This document shows, in pieces, positions 8,050 through 16,433 of a stretch of DNA of 33,680 nucleotides. Position 1 is the first letter of the stretch, and each line of letters opens with the position of its first letter. The DNA comes from Bryobacterales bacterium (GTDB lineage: Bacteria; Acidobacteriota; Terriglobia; Bryobacterales; Bryobacteraceae): NCBI GenBank assembly GCA_003136675.1, contig PLFE01000211.1, forward strand, positions 6,947-40,626, written 5' to 3'. The notes under the pieces are model-generated. The model saw only the letters and a program-made list of their open reading frames with translations. It was not told the DNA's origin and did no database searches. The position numbers and the translations under genes are program-made.

Positions 8050-10185
8050 TCACGACGCGCCCCGGTGCTTCTTCCATTCCAGCACCTGGTCCTGCAATGT
8101 ATTCAACGCGTTGGTCATCCGGTCCGCTTCCACCTGTAACAAGGTATCCGACCGGCCGTGCTCCGCGAGGCACAGGGCAAGCGTTCGATAGGTTTCGCGA
8201 AGATCGTAAACATAGTGCGCGCCGGCGTTCAAGCCTCGCAGCGTAGTGGTCGCCAGGTACAGCATCAGGTCCACGCGGTCCAGAAACTGCTGGAGCTGCG
8301 GCAAACACCATTCATCCACCGAGCCGGATTCCAGCGTCATGGCGGCATAAATAAAATTGTGCGAACTGGCCAGAATGGCGGCCGTAATCCGCACCAGTTG
8401 AGGACTTGTGGCGGGTTCCGAACCCAGGCGGTCGGCGGACGCTTCCGCATTGGTTCGGGCCACGCGGGCAGCCTGGCGAACCCGATCTACTTCACCCTCT
8501 GCTTCACCCTCTTCGGAACGGCGAACCCCGCGCAGATAAGCTCGATAGGCATCGAGTAAACGAGCGAAGTTCTCGCCCACGTGCGCCCGCTCCCAGGTAG
8601 GCCAGGCGACGTAGGCCAGCATCGCGATCACGCCGCCAATCCCAGTGTTCATTCCGCGCAGCAGGATGACGCTGCGGGGCGCAACTCCGGTTCGCGCGAT
8701 CAGAGCCACCACAATTGCGCTGACCGCCAGAGAGAGAAGTCCGTAGTTCGCGCGGCCCCAACCGCGTAGGACCAGAGTGAACAGACCCACCACCGCGATG
8801 TCGGTGAGCGCGCCAGCGGGCGCAACGTGATAGATCGCCGTGGCCGCGATCAATCCCGCGAATGTGCCTGCCAGACGCAGCGCGCCGCGGCTGAAGGTGG
8901 AGAGGAAATCCGGCTTCAGCACGATGGCGATGGTCATCGGAATCCAATAAGAACGCTGCCAGTCGACCGTGGTGCTGATGGCTTCTCCCGCCAGGATGCA
9001 GGTGGCGAGACGAACGGCGTGACGGAAGGCGATGGAGCGGAAGGATAAGTTGGCGCGCAGGGTTTCCAGGCGGGCGTGAAACGGGGAACTGGCTGTCATG
9101 ATTCCCTGGCTCGCGCTTCCGTGGCCCGCGACGGGCGCCCGCGGTTCAACCAGAACTTTCGCGTAGACCATTCGCAGCGCCGCGCGAAGCTGGCCGTTGA
9201 TGGAATCCATCAAAAGGGCGGCGTCGCGCGCCGCGGCGCGGGAGAAACTGGAAAGCCCGTGATCGCCTGTTTCGCGCATCTGTTCGGCCGCGGCCTCCGC
9301 TGCGCGCATCGGGGCGTCATGCTGAGGCGAGGAACGGTTCGACAGGCGCTCCCCAATGCCGTCGGTGACCTTTGCGGCCGCTTCGCGGAAGTTATCCAAT
9401 TGCCGGACCGCGCTGGCCGCCTCCGCATCCCTTCCCAGCCTGCGGCGCAGACGCGCCAGAGTCAGCAAACGGAGGCGCATGCGCTCCGCCTGGCTGAGCA
9501 ACGCGCTGAACAACTCAGCATGCGGACCGTGGTCGCGGTTCTGTGCGCGGAGCGTGTAGCGGGCGAGAGTGAACTCGGCCGTCGCGAGCGGCGCTCCGCC
9601 GGCCGTTGCGGAGACGCGCGCGAGGAAGGACAGTTGGGTAAAGACGCCGGCCATCACGCCGCGGTCTTCTTCATCCCGGCCCGCGCGCGAGAGAACGAGC
9701 GATAGCGCGGTTTGCAGGAATCCCCCGGAGAAAGCCAGCAAGGCGGCGAGCGAGGCCTGCCTCGCATTGAGCGGACGGGCGGCGAACACCACCAGAGTCA
9801 CGAGGCTGATGGTTCCCAGATCGGCCGCGGTTGTCCCCAGCACGACGATCAGCCCGGCGCCGAAGGCCCAGATCATGGCGGCCAGGGCGGCCGCGGCGTG
9901 GCTCTGTCCGGCGAGACCGCCGACCAGGACGGCCAGCGCGCAGAAGGAACAGGACAGCAGCATGCGCCGCGCCCGGACGGGAACCGGATCCACACCATCC
10001 GAATAGGCCACGTTCAGTGCCCCGATGGCCATCACCAAGCCCGCGGACGGCTGGCCCAGGAGCGTCGCCGCGGCGAGGGGAATCAGCACCCCGGCCGTAT
10101 TCCGCACCGCAATCGCCGGATGTATCTTCTCCCGTTCCCAGCGGGTGAGCGCGCGCTGGAAAGCCGACCAGGTAGGTGAAGCCAT
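8050..10185 (-). CDS. FUSC-family inner-membrane protein
   Basis: A 711-residue protein with two sets of membrane helices separated and followed by soluble helical regions, the layout of FUSC/aromatic-acid-exporter proteins (YccS/AaeB type). The first set begins AVRNTAGVLIPLAAATLL and the second contains YWIPMTIAIVLKPDF, a recurrent FUSC motif, followed by RLAGTFAGLI. The Arg- and Ala-rich middle (~200-380) and the C-terminal helical tail lie in the cytoplasm in known relatives. The ATG at 10185 gives the usual short N-terminus; the frame stays open for 27 more codons. The substrate is unknown. It is divergent from the gene at 10204 with only 18 bp between starts. Confidence 0.85.
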   Translation of the reverse strand: MASPTWSAFQRALTRWEREKIHPAIAVRNTAGVLIPLAAATLLGQPSAGLVMAIGALNVAYSDGVDPVPVRARRMLLSCSFCALAVLVGGLAGQSHAAAALAAMIWAFGAGLIVVLGTTAADLGTISLVTLVVFAARPLNARQASLAALLAFSGGFLQTALSLVLSRAGRDEEDRGVMAGVFTQLSFLARVSATAGGAPLATAEFTLARYTLRAQNRDHGPHAELFSALLSQAERMRLRLLTLARLRRRLGRDAEAASAVRQLDNFREAAAKVTDGIGERLSNRSSPQHDAPMRAAEAAAEQMRETGDHGLSSFSRAAARDAALLMDSINGQLRAALRMVYAKVLVEPRAPVAGHGSASQGIMTASSPFHARLETLRANLSFRSIAFRHAVRLATCILAGEAISTTVDWQRSYWIPMTIAIVLKPDFLSTFSRGALRLAGTFAGLIAATAIYHVAPAGALTDIAVVGLFTLVLRGWGRANYGLLSLAVSAIVVALIARTGVAPRSVILLRGMNTGIGGVIAMLAYVAWPTWERAHVGENFARLLDAYRAYLRGVRRSEEGEAEGEVDRVRQAARVARTNAEASADRLGSEPATSPQLVRITAAILASSHNFIYAAMTLESGSVDEWCLPQLQQFLDRVDLMLYLATTTLRGLNAGAHYVYDLRETYRTLALCLAEHGRSDTLLQVEADRMTNALNTLQDQVLEWKKHRGAS

Positions 10186-10203
10186 TCTCTGGTTCAGGAT
10201 GGC

Positions 10204-11106
10204 ATGTTGCGGGATTTGACGGAACGAAGCTCGTGGCAGGAAAGACTGTCCCCCTTTTACAACCAAATCCGCTTCTTATTAAGAGGAACAAATATCGCGG
10301 ATGAGCTTAGAAATCTTGCTTCGCGCAACCAGCCCTTGCCGCCCGGCACGCCGAATTTGATCTCGCGTTATACCGGTTCGAAATCGCGAGAGGTCCTCGT
10401 TAGCGAGCGCATTCAGCCGCCGGTCGTCAATGGCTTCCCGACGGGCGGCTTACCCTCGTCAACCTTTGAAAACCTCGCTAATGTTCTCAATCTTCTTGCC
10501 GAGCGGTTGAAGTCTGGCCCGGCCGTGAGCCCGAACAGTATCAAGTTAACCGTCGATGGAATCCAGGAGCCGCTTAAGACTCTGGCACAGGTGGTTTCCG
10601 CATCATCGGACTGCAAAACCAATTGCGGTTGCCGGGATTGCGGCGCGCGGAAGGATCAGCAGGCTCAACAAATCCCAGTTCCGCCGCCCGTCGACCAAGT
10701 CGCCAGAATCGCGAGATCTCTCGCTGAGATTTCGGGCGCTTTGAAAGCGTTTGCTCCCAGTGTCGGGAAACCAGCGCTCCAACCCGGGCCGTACGTTTTC
10801 CACGTAGTGAGTAATGACTGGTCTGGTTGTTCCGCAATCGAACGCATAGACAAGGACGGAAAGCTGCAGTCGGTCCAGGTCAAGTTCCGTCAAGCTCCCG
10901 GCCCGGGAAAAGACCGGCCAAACGAGGCCCCCGCGATCGAAATGAAGGACTGCAAGGACACGAGCGACATCGCGACGACAGTTCAACTGAACACAATCAC
11001 AAAGTTCGGCGGGTTCGAGGCGATCTTCGATCAAAAAGAACCGCGCCGGCTATTTTCCCGGAAGCAGTCTTCCCGTCTCGTGATAACAGGAGTTTCAACC
11101 GAATAG
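10204..11106 (+). CDS. Unrecognised protein with a Cys cluster
   Basis: A 300-residue reading frame I do not recognise. It has no signal peptide or membrane helix. A central Cys-rich patch, SSDCKTNCGCRDCGARKD, carries four Cys in ten residues (C-X3-C-X1-C-X2-C), which could bind zinc or iron, and is followed by a Pro/Gln linker. The C-terminal part (YVFHVVSNDWSGCSAIERID) looks like beta-strands. Start choice is uncertain: ATG 10204 has AGGA just upstream, but the first ~30 residues (WQERLSPFYNQIRFLLRG) could be non-coding. It ends in a TAG that forms part of the ribosome-binding site (TAGGAG) of the next gene, so the two are probably co-expressed. Confidence 0.6.
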   Translation: MLRDLTERSSWQERLSPFYNQIRFLLRGTNIADELRNLASRNQPLPPGTPNLISRYTGSKSREVLVSERIQPPVVNGFPTGGLPSSTFENLANVLNLLAERLKSGPAVSPNSIKLTVDGIQEPLKTLAQVVSASSDCKTNCGCRDCGARKDQQAQQIPVPPPVDQVARIARSLAEISGALKAFAPSVGKPALQPGPYVFHVVSNDWSGCSAIERIDKDGKLQSVQVKFRQAPGPGKDRPNEAPAIEMKDCKDTSDIATTVQLNTITKFGGFEAIFDQKEPRRLFSRKQSSRLVITGVSTE

Positions 11107-11120
11107 GAGCAGCGACGGCC

Positions 11121-11951
11121 ATGTATAGAGAAGTGTTTCGTGCGATCGTGCTATTGACGCTTTATGTGGCGGCGGCGACGCCTCAAATAATCCCTGCCGT
11201 TCCGAAGCCAAAGCCGCCGGCGCCCGCCTACACAGAGGTTTCACCATTAGGCGACCCCGAACAAAAGGCGCAGTCCGTTCCGATTCAAGTAACCAATCTC
11301 ACTCCCCAGGAGCTTGCGCCCGGAGACGTTCTAGAGGTTTCAAACGCGATCACGATCGGACTGGTGAGTAAGAGCCTGGCCTACAGACTCATTCCAGAAG
11401 CGGATTTCAAGATGAAGGACGCCTGCAGCCCGAGCGATCTGTACCCCGTTTCGCTCCTGCGGACGATTCGCGTCCCCATTCCAATTGGTACCAATCAGGG
11501 AGCCTATCTCGTATCAATTTGTTCTCTTGATCCCGTGAATAAGAATGAAGTTCGTCTCATCGTTCCTGTGACGATCACCACGCGGACTCCGCAGTTGTCG
11601 GCGGTGGACCCGTCTGCTACCAAGGAGGGACCGGTCGCCCTAACTCTATTCGGTCGAGATCTTGCGTCCGTCGACGACGTTTGGCTCAGCTGCGGCGGTC
11701 CATTCTCGAAAGTTAAGACCTCCAATGAAACGGCGGGAAGTGCAGGCAACACCCTCGCCTTTCAAGTCGCGAGACCCGATACATTTGTCCGAGTCTGCCG
11801 GCTCCGGGTCTCGGCGCCCGGGGGCCCTCGCTCCAACGACCTGGAAGTGCACTTTGGAGCGGCACAGTCCCGTGCTGGATGGCCGGTGGGTCTCGCTTAC
11901 CATGGGTCTCGCGGTCCTTGGGTTGCTCGTCGGTCTGCCGGTGGGCGTTAG
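11121..11951 (+). CDS. Secreted IPT/TIG-domain protein, likely N-terminal half of a split membrane protein
   Basis: The 276-residue frame starts at ATG 11121 with AGGAG 11 nt upstream and a signal peptide (MYREVFRAIVLLTLYVAAATP). A Pro-rich segment is followed by beta-rich sequence and an immunoglobulin-like IPT/TIG repeat, from TPQLSAVDPSATKEGPVALTLFG to RSNDLEVHF. After LEVHF the frame turns into Arg/Gly-rich sequence (RAGWPVGLAYHGSRGPW) typical of an out-of-frame read and stops at 11951. In the +1 frame, sequence from about 11863 reads SPVLDGRWVSLTMG and continues into membrane helices (see next entry). I think the authentic product crosses from this frame into the next; a pair of overlapping genes is the alternative. 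Confidence 0.65.
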   Translation: MYREVFRAIVLLTLYVAAATPQIIPAVPKPKPPAPAYTEVSPLGDPEQKAQSVPIQVTNLTPQELAPGDVLEVSNAITIGLVSKSLAYRLIPEADFKMKDACSPSDLYPVSLLRTIRVPIPIGTNQGAYLVSICSLDPVNKNEVRLIVPVTITTRTPQLSAVDPSATKEGPVALTLFGRDLASVDDVWLSCGGPFSKVKTSNETAGSAGNTLAFQVARPDTFVRVCRLRVSAPGGPRSNDLEVHFGAAQSRAGWPVGLAYHGSRGPWVARRSAGGR

Positions 11952-13014
11952 AAAGGCAAAGGATCGCAATCCCTGGTGGCTCCGGTTGGTGACGGATGAG
12001 GGAGCCCGCCGGATCAGCCTGTCGAGGTTACAACTCTACGCGTGGGTGGTCTCCGTTGTGCCGGCAACGATTCTCCTGTCGGCGCTGGACGGCGGCCTCC
12101 GAACCCCGCTGCCCAATGGAGTGCTCGCATTTTCCTTCATCTCTTTATTGACAGCGGCGCTCGGCACGTATCTGAACTACGAACGGTGGTCCGATGGCGC
12201 AGCGCAAGCCCGGGCGTCGATTTCCGATTTGGTCATGGAATTTGGATTGATTCATTGGGAACGTGTCATCTATTGTTTCGGCATCGCCCTCACACTCGGC
12301 TATTTTTTCGTCATGCTCTTCATAGACATCGGCGAGGGGGCCGAGTACGTTTTCGATATCCCCGTTTGGCTGGTGCTGCTAAACGCCATATTCGCCACAT
12401 TGTTTCTATTGGGAAAAATCGTGCGGGTTCGGGGTCCCCAACTGCGCGGAGTCGAGGCGGTTCAGGGCAGCTTGCAATTGACTCTCACCGGGTCGAATCT
12501 TTCGCCGGACGCGACCTTCTTTTTGGGGCGGGAGGAGATCCGGCCACAAACGTTGGATCTCAATTCCGATGGAGAACACAAGCCGGAAGTGATTCTCGAG
12601 GACTATTCGCGACGGGGCTTCGCGAACATCTTGCGCTTCAATATCGGTCTTCCCTCCAAGACTCAATGGGAAGAAACGAACGTTCTTTCCATACGCAACC
12701 CGGACGGCCAAATGGCGCAGTGCAAATTCGCCCTGGCTGTCGCCATTACGGAGCTTCCGGAAAGACCGCAGCAGGGCTCCCAGATCCATTTGCGTGGCCG
12801 TGGCTTTCACCCGGAGTGCTTTGTGAAGTTTACCGGCAGCGCTCCGTCTTTTGAAATCGTCTGCAAGACGGTTTGGGAAAGCAAGAGTTCCCTCAAACTA
12901 ACGCTGCCCCAAAGGACCGGGCCCGGCAGACTGGTCCTGGTGAATCCGAACCGTTCCAGTGCTTCCCGGTTCGTTCACGTGGAGCCGCTACCAGAGGACG
13001 GCGGCGCATCGTAG
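11902..13014 (+). CDS. Membrane protein with C-terminal IPT/TIG-like repeats, likely second half of the split gene
   Basis: The 370-residue frame from ATG 11902 begins with a membrane helix (MGLAVLGLLVGLPVGV), then LRLVTDEGARRISLSRLQLYAWVV, a pattern resembling bacterial membrane proteins in which a SLSR.Q..W segment precedes the second helix, then three or so further helices to VLLNAIFATLFLLGKIV. Two beta-rich IPT-like segments follow (GSLQLTLTGSNLSPDATFFLG and GSQIHLRGRGFHPECFVKFTG). The frame is open without a stop back to before 11700, and residues just before the Met (VLDGRWVSLT) look coding, which favours a frame change from the upstream secreted IPT domain. The start overlaps the upstream frame by 50 bp. 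Function unknown; perhaps a cell-surface adhesion or sensing protein. Confidence 0.65.
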   Translation: MGLAVLGLLVGLPVGVRKAKDRNPWWLRLVTDEGARRISLSRLQLYAWVVSVVPATILLSALDGGLRTPLPNGVLAFSFISLLTAALGTYLNYERWSDGAAQARASISDLVMEFGLIHWERVIYCFGIALTLGYFFVMLFIDIGEGAEYVFDIPVWLVLLNAIFATLFLLGKIVRVRGPQLRGVEAVQGSLQLTLTGSNLSPDATFFLGREEIRPQTLDLNSDGEHKPEVILEDYSRRGFANILRFNIGLPSKTQWEETNVLSIRNPDGQMAQCKFALAVAITELPERPQQGSQIHLRGRGFHPECFVKFTGSAPSFEIVCKTVWESKSSLKLTLPQRTGPGRLVLVNPNRSSASRFVHVEPLPEDGGAS

Positions 13015-13041
13015 GGGAGTTTGCGATACACTTCCAAGCTC

Positions 13042-13509
13042 ATGCGCAGTGTTTCCCTTTCCCTGTTGCTTGCGGCGATCGCCTGCTGCGGCTGTTCGTT
13101 CACCAGCCAATCGGCCTCGGGCACCTGCACGCCCGACAAGAATCAGCGCCTGCTCAATCTGTTGAGCGCAGGCCAAACGCGGCCCGTGGACAACATTCTG
13201 GTGTGCGGCGTTACCATCAGCCCGTCCTACACGCACTCCGGCGGAGCCGAGGGCAGCCACCAGATTCTGCCGCTGCGCGTGGCGTTTCCGGATGGCAGCT
13301 CAAAGCTGGTTGAAGTGGTGACGAATGACGATCTGGATGGCGTTCTGAGCGCACCGGAAGGCGCGGCGGTGAGTGCGTATGGACAGGCTTTCTTCGACCG
13401 GACGGGCCGTTTTGACGCCGGGATACATGACGTGCACTGCTCGACGCATCGCGGCGCCGACGATGGGTGGGTGATTATCAATGGACTCAAATTTCCAAAA
13501 CACTGCTGA
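13042..13509 (+). CDS. Small lipoprotein, DUF3465-like
   Basis: A 155-residue protein from ATG 13042. The N-terminus MRSVSLSLLLAAIACCGC is a short lipoprotein signal with candidate lipidated Cys at 15-18. The mature part contains EGSHQILPLRVAFPDGS and ends GIHDVHCSTHRGADDGWVI. The order HQ..L - strand - GxxH..HC..H....GW resembles DUF3465, a small periplasmic OB-like family whose members read HQRF... and ...IHWTHHDP...GW. That link is from memory and moderate. A TTG at 13021 would add seven residues but no better signal. Its last 29 bp overlap the acetyltransferase start. Confidence 0.65.
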   Translation: MRSVSLSLLLAAIACCGCSFTSQSASGTCTPDKNQRLLNLLSAGQTRPVDNILVCGVTISPSYTHSGGAEGSHQILPLRVAFPDGSSKLVEVVTNDDLDGVLSAPEGAAVSAYGQAFFDRTGRFDAGIHDVHCSTHRGADDGWVIINGLKFPKHC

Positions 13510-13993
13510 CCGCAAAATCCGAATCGCCACGATTCAAGATGTTCCAACGATCGTCCGGCAGCGCCATGCCATGTTCGCCGAGACGGGATTTTCCGAGGCA
13601 TCGCTGGCTGAGATGGACCAGGAAGCTCGCCTCTATTTCGCGCGTGCCATTGAGGCCGGAACCTACCATCACTGGTTCATCGAGCGCGACGGACACGTCG
13701 CTGCAAGCACAGGCGTCAGCGTGACTCCTTTCTATCCGGGCCCGCGCGACCCTCGTCCGCAGCGCGCCTGGATTTTGAATGTTTACACGGAGCCCCGATA
13801 TCGCAAGCAGGGCATGGCCAGCCAGTTGATGGGAACCGCCATCGACTGGTGCCGTGGCAATGGACTCCGCACCGTGTATCTGCACGCCACCGACTTCGGG
13901 CGTCCCCTTTACGAGCGGCTGGGTTTTGTTTCTTCGAGCGAGATGCGGCTGGATTTAGAGATTTTTCATCCCTTGCCGCCCGGATTCAGGTAA
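13481..13993 (+). CDS. GNAT-family N-acetyltransferase
   Basis: A 170-residue protein with the GNAT core. RIATIQDVPTIVRQRHAMF is the first strand and helix, AWILNVYTEPRYRKQGMAS (about 93-111) is motif A with the acetyl-CoA pyrophosphate loop R-x-x-G-x-A, and LYERLGFVSSSEMRL is motif B. It acetylates an unidentified amine. The ATG at 13481 overlaps the end of the lipoprotein gene by 29 bp, which suggests coupled translation, although the two products have no obvious functional link. Confidence 0.88.
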   Translation: MDSNFQNTADRKIRIATIQDVPTIVRQRHAMFAETGFSEASLAEMDQEARLYFARAIEAGTYHHWFIERDGHVAASTGVSVTPFYPGPRDPRPQRAWILNVYTEPRYRKQGMASQLMGTAIDWCRGNGLRTVYLHATDFGRPLYERLGFVSSSEMRLDLEIFHPLPPGFR

Positions 13994-14112
13994 GCTGTGT
14001 GTATGCCTGTGGTTCCCAGCATAGCCCGCCCCAGCCTTTTCGGCTCCGACTAACTCCCCTCCCACCCAAGCGGCCCTCGCTCGTTCGTAAGAATAATCAG
14101 GAGAACGTCATT

Positions 14113-15462
14113 ATGAATGCTTTGGAAGCTGTCCGCATGGACCTGCCATCGCTGGAAGGTCCGCTGCCCGGCCCTCGCGCCGCGGCGATCATCAACCGGG
14201 ATCGAAGTGTTCTTTCCCCTTCCTATACGCGCGGCTATCCGCTGGTCATCGAGCGCGGCGAAGGCGCCATGGTGACCGACGTGGATGGGAACCGGTTTCT
14301 GGATTTCAACGCGGGAATCGCCGTCGTCTCCACCGGGCATTGTCACCCGAAAGTCGTGCGCGCCGTGCAGGATCAGGCCGCTAAGTTCCTGCATATGTCC
14401 GGGACCGATTTCTATTACGAGAACATGGTCCAGTTAGCCGAGAAGCTGGCTGCGCTTGCTCCAGGCGGGCATGCGCGCAGAGTCTACTTTGGTAACTCCG
14501 GAACGGAAGCCATGGAAGCGGCGATTAAGATGGCCCGGTATTACACAGGGCGCGATAAGTTCATCGGATTTCTGGGCGCTTTCCACGGGCGCACCCTAGG
14601 TTCACTGTCCCTCACCGCGCGGCGGCCTGTGCAACGCCGCGGTTTCGGACCATTTATGCCCGGTGTGCATCATGTGCCCTACGCTTACTGCTATCGGTGT
14701 GCATACGGTAAGACACCGGACACCTGCGCGGTGGAATGCGCCCAGGTGATTGAGCAGCAGTTGCTGAAGACCATCCTGCCCGCCGACGAGGTGGCCGCCA
14801 TTGTGGTGGAGCCGGTTCAGGGCGAAGGCGGCTATATTGTGCCGCCCGCAAAGTTTCTCGAAGAGTTGGAACGTATTGCGCATCGCCATGGCATGCTGTT
14901 AATCTTCGACGAAGTACAGGCAGGAATGGGACGAACAGGCAAATTTTTCGCGGCCGAGCACTCGGGTGTATCACCCGATATTTTCACCGTCGCGAAAGGC
15001 ATTGCGAGCGGCATGCCCATCAGTGCTACTGTGGCAAGGGCCGAAGTGATGAACTGGCCCCCGGGAGCGCATGCTTCGACATTTGGTGGTAACCCTGTTT
15101 CCGTTGCCGCCGCGCTCACCACGATCGAGCTGCTGGAACGCGAACTGGTGGATAACGCGGCCCGCATGGGTGCGCACATGATGGACCGCATGCGGACGTG
15201 GCCGGCCCGGTTCCCGCTGGTTGGAGAGGTGCGCGGGCTGGGGTTAATGCTGGGAATTGAGTTGGTGAAAGATCAGGTCACCAAGGAACGTGCCTCTGAA
15301 GAGCGTGACAAAATGGTGGATATGGCTTTTGAACGCGGACTTTTGATACTGGGGGCGGGGGAAAATACCCTTCGACTGAGTCCGCCATTAGTGATTACGA
15401 AGGATCAAGCAGACTTTGCGCTGGACACGCTTGAGGACTGCTTTCGCGAGATGATTTGCTGA
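14113..15462 (+). CDS. Class III PLP aminotransferase (acetylornithine / 4-aminobutyrate type)
   Basis: A 449-residue class III aminotransferase. Motifs: FGNSGTEAMEAAIKMAR (126-142, PLP phosphate binding), GAFHGRTLGSLSLT (155-168), FDEVQAGMGRTGK (265-277, Asp that pairs with the pyridine nitrogen) and FTVAKG with Schiff-base K295. A Cys-rich insert, CYRC at 193-196 and C205/C209, resembles one seen in archaeal-type acetylornithine/GABA aminotransferase-family enzymes, some of which are broad-specificity transaminases or racemases, so the substrate should not be assumed. AGGAG at 14099-14103 lies nine bases before ATG 14113 and fixes the start. It is preceded by a 119-bp gap. Confidence 0.9.
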   Translation: MNALEAVRMDLPSLEGPLPGPRAAAIINRDRSVLSPSYTRGYPLVIERGEGAMVTDVDGNRFLDFNAGIAVVSTGHCHPKVVRAVQDQAAKFLHMSGTDFYYENMVQLAEKLAALAPGGHARRVYFGNSGTEAMEAAIKMARYYTGRDKFIGFLGAFHGRTLGSLSLTARRPVQRRGFGPFMPGVHHVPYAYCYRCAYGKTPDTCAVECAQVIEQQLLKTILPADEVAAIVVEPVQGEGGYIVPPAKFLEELERIAHRHGMLLIFDEVQAGMGRTGKFFAAEHSGVSPDIFTVAKGIASGMPISATVARAEVMNWPPGAHASTFGGNPVSVAAALTTIELLERELVDNAARMGAHMMDRMRTWPARFPLVGEVRGLGLMLGIELVKDQVTKERASEERDKMVDMAFERGLLILGAGENTLRLSPPLVITKDQADFALDTLEDCFREMIC

Positions 15463-15514
15463 GTACTTAGCTCGGCCCTGAAGCAAATTGGGGCCCAGCC
15501 TTCTAAGGGGCAGT

Positions 15515-16432
15515 ATGACGACTAGCGGCGCAAAGCGGACCCCCAACTTCACCGACGGAGTTGCGGATGTAAACGGAGTCAGTCTCCATTATGTGGCTTC
15601 CGGAAAGGGACCCCTGATGATGTTCCTTCACGGGTTTCCAGAATTCTGGTATGCCTGGAAAAGCCAGCTTTCCGAGTTCGGCCAGGACCATTTGGCTGTG
15701 GCTCTCGATATGCGGGGCTATAACCTTTCCGATAAACCAACCGATGTTGAGCAATACGACTTATGGCATCTGGTGGAAGATGTAGCCGGTCTCGCCCGGC
15801 ATCTGGGGTATGAGAAGTTTACTTTGGTGGGGCACGACTGGGGCGGCGTTGTGGCCTGGGCCTTCGCCATCGCACACCCCGAACAGTTGGAGAAACTGGT
15901 GATCATCAATGCTCCGCATCCCGGCGTGTTCACCCGGCTGCTGCGCGACGATCACGCCCAGCAGCGGGCCAGCCAGTACATGCTGATGCTGCAAGGGGAG
16001 AAGGCCGAAGAAGTGCTGGCCGCGGACAACTTCGCGTTCCTCGACAAGCTTCTGGTGGCTCAAGGGATCGAAGACGGGTACTTCACCGAGCAAGACCGCG
16101 CGGCTTATTTGAAAGCCTGGTCCCAACCCGGCGCGCTCACCGGCGCGCTCAACTTCTACCGGGCTTCGAAGATCGGTCCGATCGGCGAAGGCGCTCGAAG
16201 AGGCGAACCTTCCGGGTTCTTCTCATTCCCCATGTCGAAGCTGACGGTGAAGGTTCCCACGCTCGTGGTTTGGGGCGAAAAAGACATCGCTCTGGTAACG
16301 CGCAATTTGGATGGCCTCGCACAGTGCGTTCCCGACCTGACCATCAAACGCTTCCCCGAAGCCTCGCACTGGGTCGTTCACGAGAAACCGGCGGAAGTGA
16401 ACGAGGCGATTCGAGAGTTTGTGGCTGGTTAG
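15515..16432 (+). CDS. Alpha/beta hydrolase, epoxide-hydrolase-like
   Basis: A 305-residue alpha/beta hydrolase. The oxyanion motif is HGFPEFWYAW (39-48); the nucleophile is Asp108 in GHDWGG, as in epoxide hydrolases and haloalkane dehalogenases rather than Ser esterases. The likely acid is D257 (VWGEKDIAL) and the base H285 (ASHWVVHEKP). RGYNLSDKP (68-75) matches the epoxide hydrolase RGY.SDKP pattern. ATG 15515 has AAGGGG just upstream; an earlier in-frame start at 15488 lacks a site. It ends one base from the convergent GH16 gene. Epoxide hydrolase is favoured over dehalogenase because of the HGFPE and RGY motifs. Confidence 0.87.
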   Translation: MTTSGAKRTPNFTDGVADVNGVSLHYVASGKGPLMMFLHGFPEFWYAWKSQLSEFGQDHLAVALDMRGYNLSDKPTDVEQYDLWHLVEDVAGLARHLGYEKFTLVGHDWGGVVAWAFAIAHPEQLEKLVIINAPHPGVFTRLLRDDHAQQRASQYMLMLQGEKAEEVLAADNFAFLDKLLVAQGIEDGYFTEQDRAAYLKAWSQPGALTGALNFYRASKIGPIGEGARRGEPSGFFSFPMSKLTVKVPTLVVWGEKDIALVTRNLDGLAQCVPDLTIKRFPEASHWVVHEKPAEVNEAIREFVAG

Positions 16433-16433
16433 T

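Noticed and set aside
11863..11871. Programmed +1 frameshift site
   Set aside because: No known slippery sequence or stimulatory structure is evident; sequence error or mutation is equally likely, so it is reported only as one option.
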